Assembly (NCBI GenBank): GCA_035299425.1
Contig: DATGWP010000178.1
Coordinates: 1-7,186, forward strand
Reading direction: 5' to 3'
Origin: Bog-950 sp035299425
GTDB lineage: Bacteria; Bacteroidota; Bacteroidia; Chitinophagales; LD1
DNA length: 7,186 bases
The notes beneath the pieces are model-generated. The model had not been told where the DNA came from. It was given only the letters and a program-made list of their open reading frames with translations, and searched no databases. This document shows positions 6,594 through 7,186 of the stretch, piece by piece (positions within the stretch are counted from its first letter, which is position 1; every line of letters starts with the position of its first letter). The position numbers and the translations under genes are program-made.

Positions 6594-7186
6594 TTACTCC
6601 GCTTTAAGCAATACACTCACAGGCAAATGGTCGCTGGGATAATAGGTGCCATTGTTATCAGTATGCACCAAATAGTTACTTTTACTAAAGTGCGGACTGT
6701 ACCATATATAGTCTATACGGTGGCAATTGGTATTGCTCACTTCAAAACCACAATCGGTGTATGGTAAGGCACCCTGAGTATAACTATCGCTTAGTTGTAC
6801 CTTATCCTCTCCTACCCTGCTCATTATTGTATAAGCCGCATCATCCGGACCAAAGTTGAAGTCGCCGGTTACGATCACCGGCAGGTTGCCAGCCAGCGAA
6901 TCGACAAACATGCGCAGCAGAGCAGCACTGTTTCGCCGCGCCACTTTGCCCCTATGGTCAAAATGCGTATTGAACACCAGCAACTCTTTGCCGGTTTCTT
7001 TATCTTTTAATTTAACCCAGGTGCATATGCGGGTAATAGCGGCATCCCAGCTTTTGCTGCCCGGCACACCAGGTGTCTGGCTTAGCCAAAAATTGCCACC
7101 CTCAACTTGTTCGTATTTGTCGCTCTTGTAAAAAATAGCGCTATGCTCACCGGCATGTTTACCATTATTTCTGCCTGCACCAAAAC
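6594..7186 (-). CDS. Endonuclease/exonuclease/phosphatase family protein (N-terminus beyond window)
   Basis: The frame is open from the right edge (first whole codon 7182-7184) to a TAA at 6594-6596, giving the C-terminal 196 residues; relatives have about 250-300, so roughly a third is missing. It belongs to the EEP superfamily, metal-dependent phosphodiester or phosphomonoester hydrolases. Visible motifs in order are GEHSAIFYK, WDAAITRICTW, NTHFDHRGKVARR (His codons 6963-6965 and 6954-6956), GDFNFGPDD (Asp codon 6861-6863), RIDYIWYS and SDHLPV (catalytic-type His codon 6627-6629). The N-terminal motif with the metal-binding Glu lies outside the window. The substrate cannot be told: the superfamily includes nucleases, sphingomyelinases and inositol phosphatases. 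The GTG at 7065-7067 is internal, because conserved sequence (FWLSQTPGVPGSKSWD) continues upstream of it. No terminator is evident before the porin spacer. Confidence 0.93.
   Translation of the reverse strand, partial: FGAGRNNGKHAGEHSAIFYKSDKYEQVEGGNFWLSQTPGVPGSKSWDAAITRICTWVKLKDKETGKELLVFNTHFDHRGKVARRNSAALLRMFVDSLAGNLPVIVTGDFNFGPDDAAYTIMSRVGEDKVQLSDSYTQGALPYTDCGFEVSNTNCHRIDYIWYSPHFSKSNYLVHTDNNGTYYPSDHLPVSVLLKAE

Noticed and set aside
7065..7067. GTG as the start codon of the EEP protein.
   Set aside because: Conserved family sequence continues in frame upstream to the window edge, so this is an internal valine and the true start is outside the window.

Overview
The window reads as chromosomal DNA of a Bacteroidota bacterium, probably from the Sphingobacteriales/Chitinophagales side, though the genus cannot be fixed from the sequence. 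Pointers are a giant secreted adhesin with PKD, Ig-like and SprB-type repeats, a family typical of type IX secretion (T9SS) clients, the absence of Shine-Dalgarno sequences before the genes, AT-rich spacers with TAnnTTTG-like promoter elements, and moderate GC content in genes. All five protein genes lie on the minus strand, so the window is read from right to left in transcription order.

In transcription order: (1) the C-terminal 196 residues of an endonuclease/exonuclease/phosphatase (EEP) family protein (6594-7186), cut by the right edge; (2) an AT-rich 200-bp spacer with a candidate promoter and a 13-bp direct repeat; (3) a 419-residue outer-membrane porin of the phosphate-selective porin O/P type (5134-6393), followed by a strong hairpin terminator (4984-5020); (4) a 244-residue phenylalanine 4-monooxygenase (phhA, 4228-4962) whose start codon sits only about 30 bp past that hairpin; (5) a 100-residue secreted protein of unknown function (3777-4079); (6) 8 bp further on, a very large secreted adhesin (1-3768) whose 1256 visible residues run off the left edge without a stop codon.

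More than half the window is therefore one adhesin gene. It has a signal peptide, two tandem N-terminal modules, a PKD domain, Ig-like domains (one apparently split by an inserted domain of about 190 residues), then SprB-type repeats of 76-79 residues with a regular two-cysteine pattern. The small gene before it is probably in the same operon and may be translationally coupled to it. The other three genes are ordinary housekeeping or envelope functions with no evident shared pathway.

I found no RNA genes, CRISPR arrays, insertion sequences or phage genes. The parts most worth a second look are the small secreted protein paired with the adhesin, the split Ig-like domain, the lysine-free half of the adhesin, and the hairpin directly before phhA.
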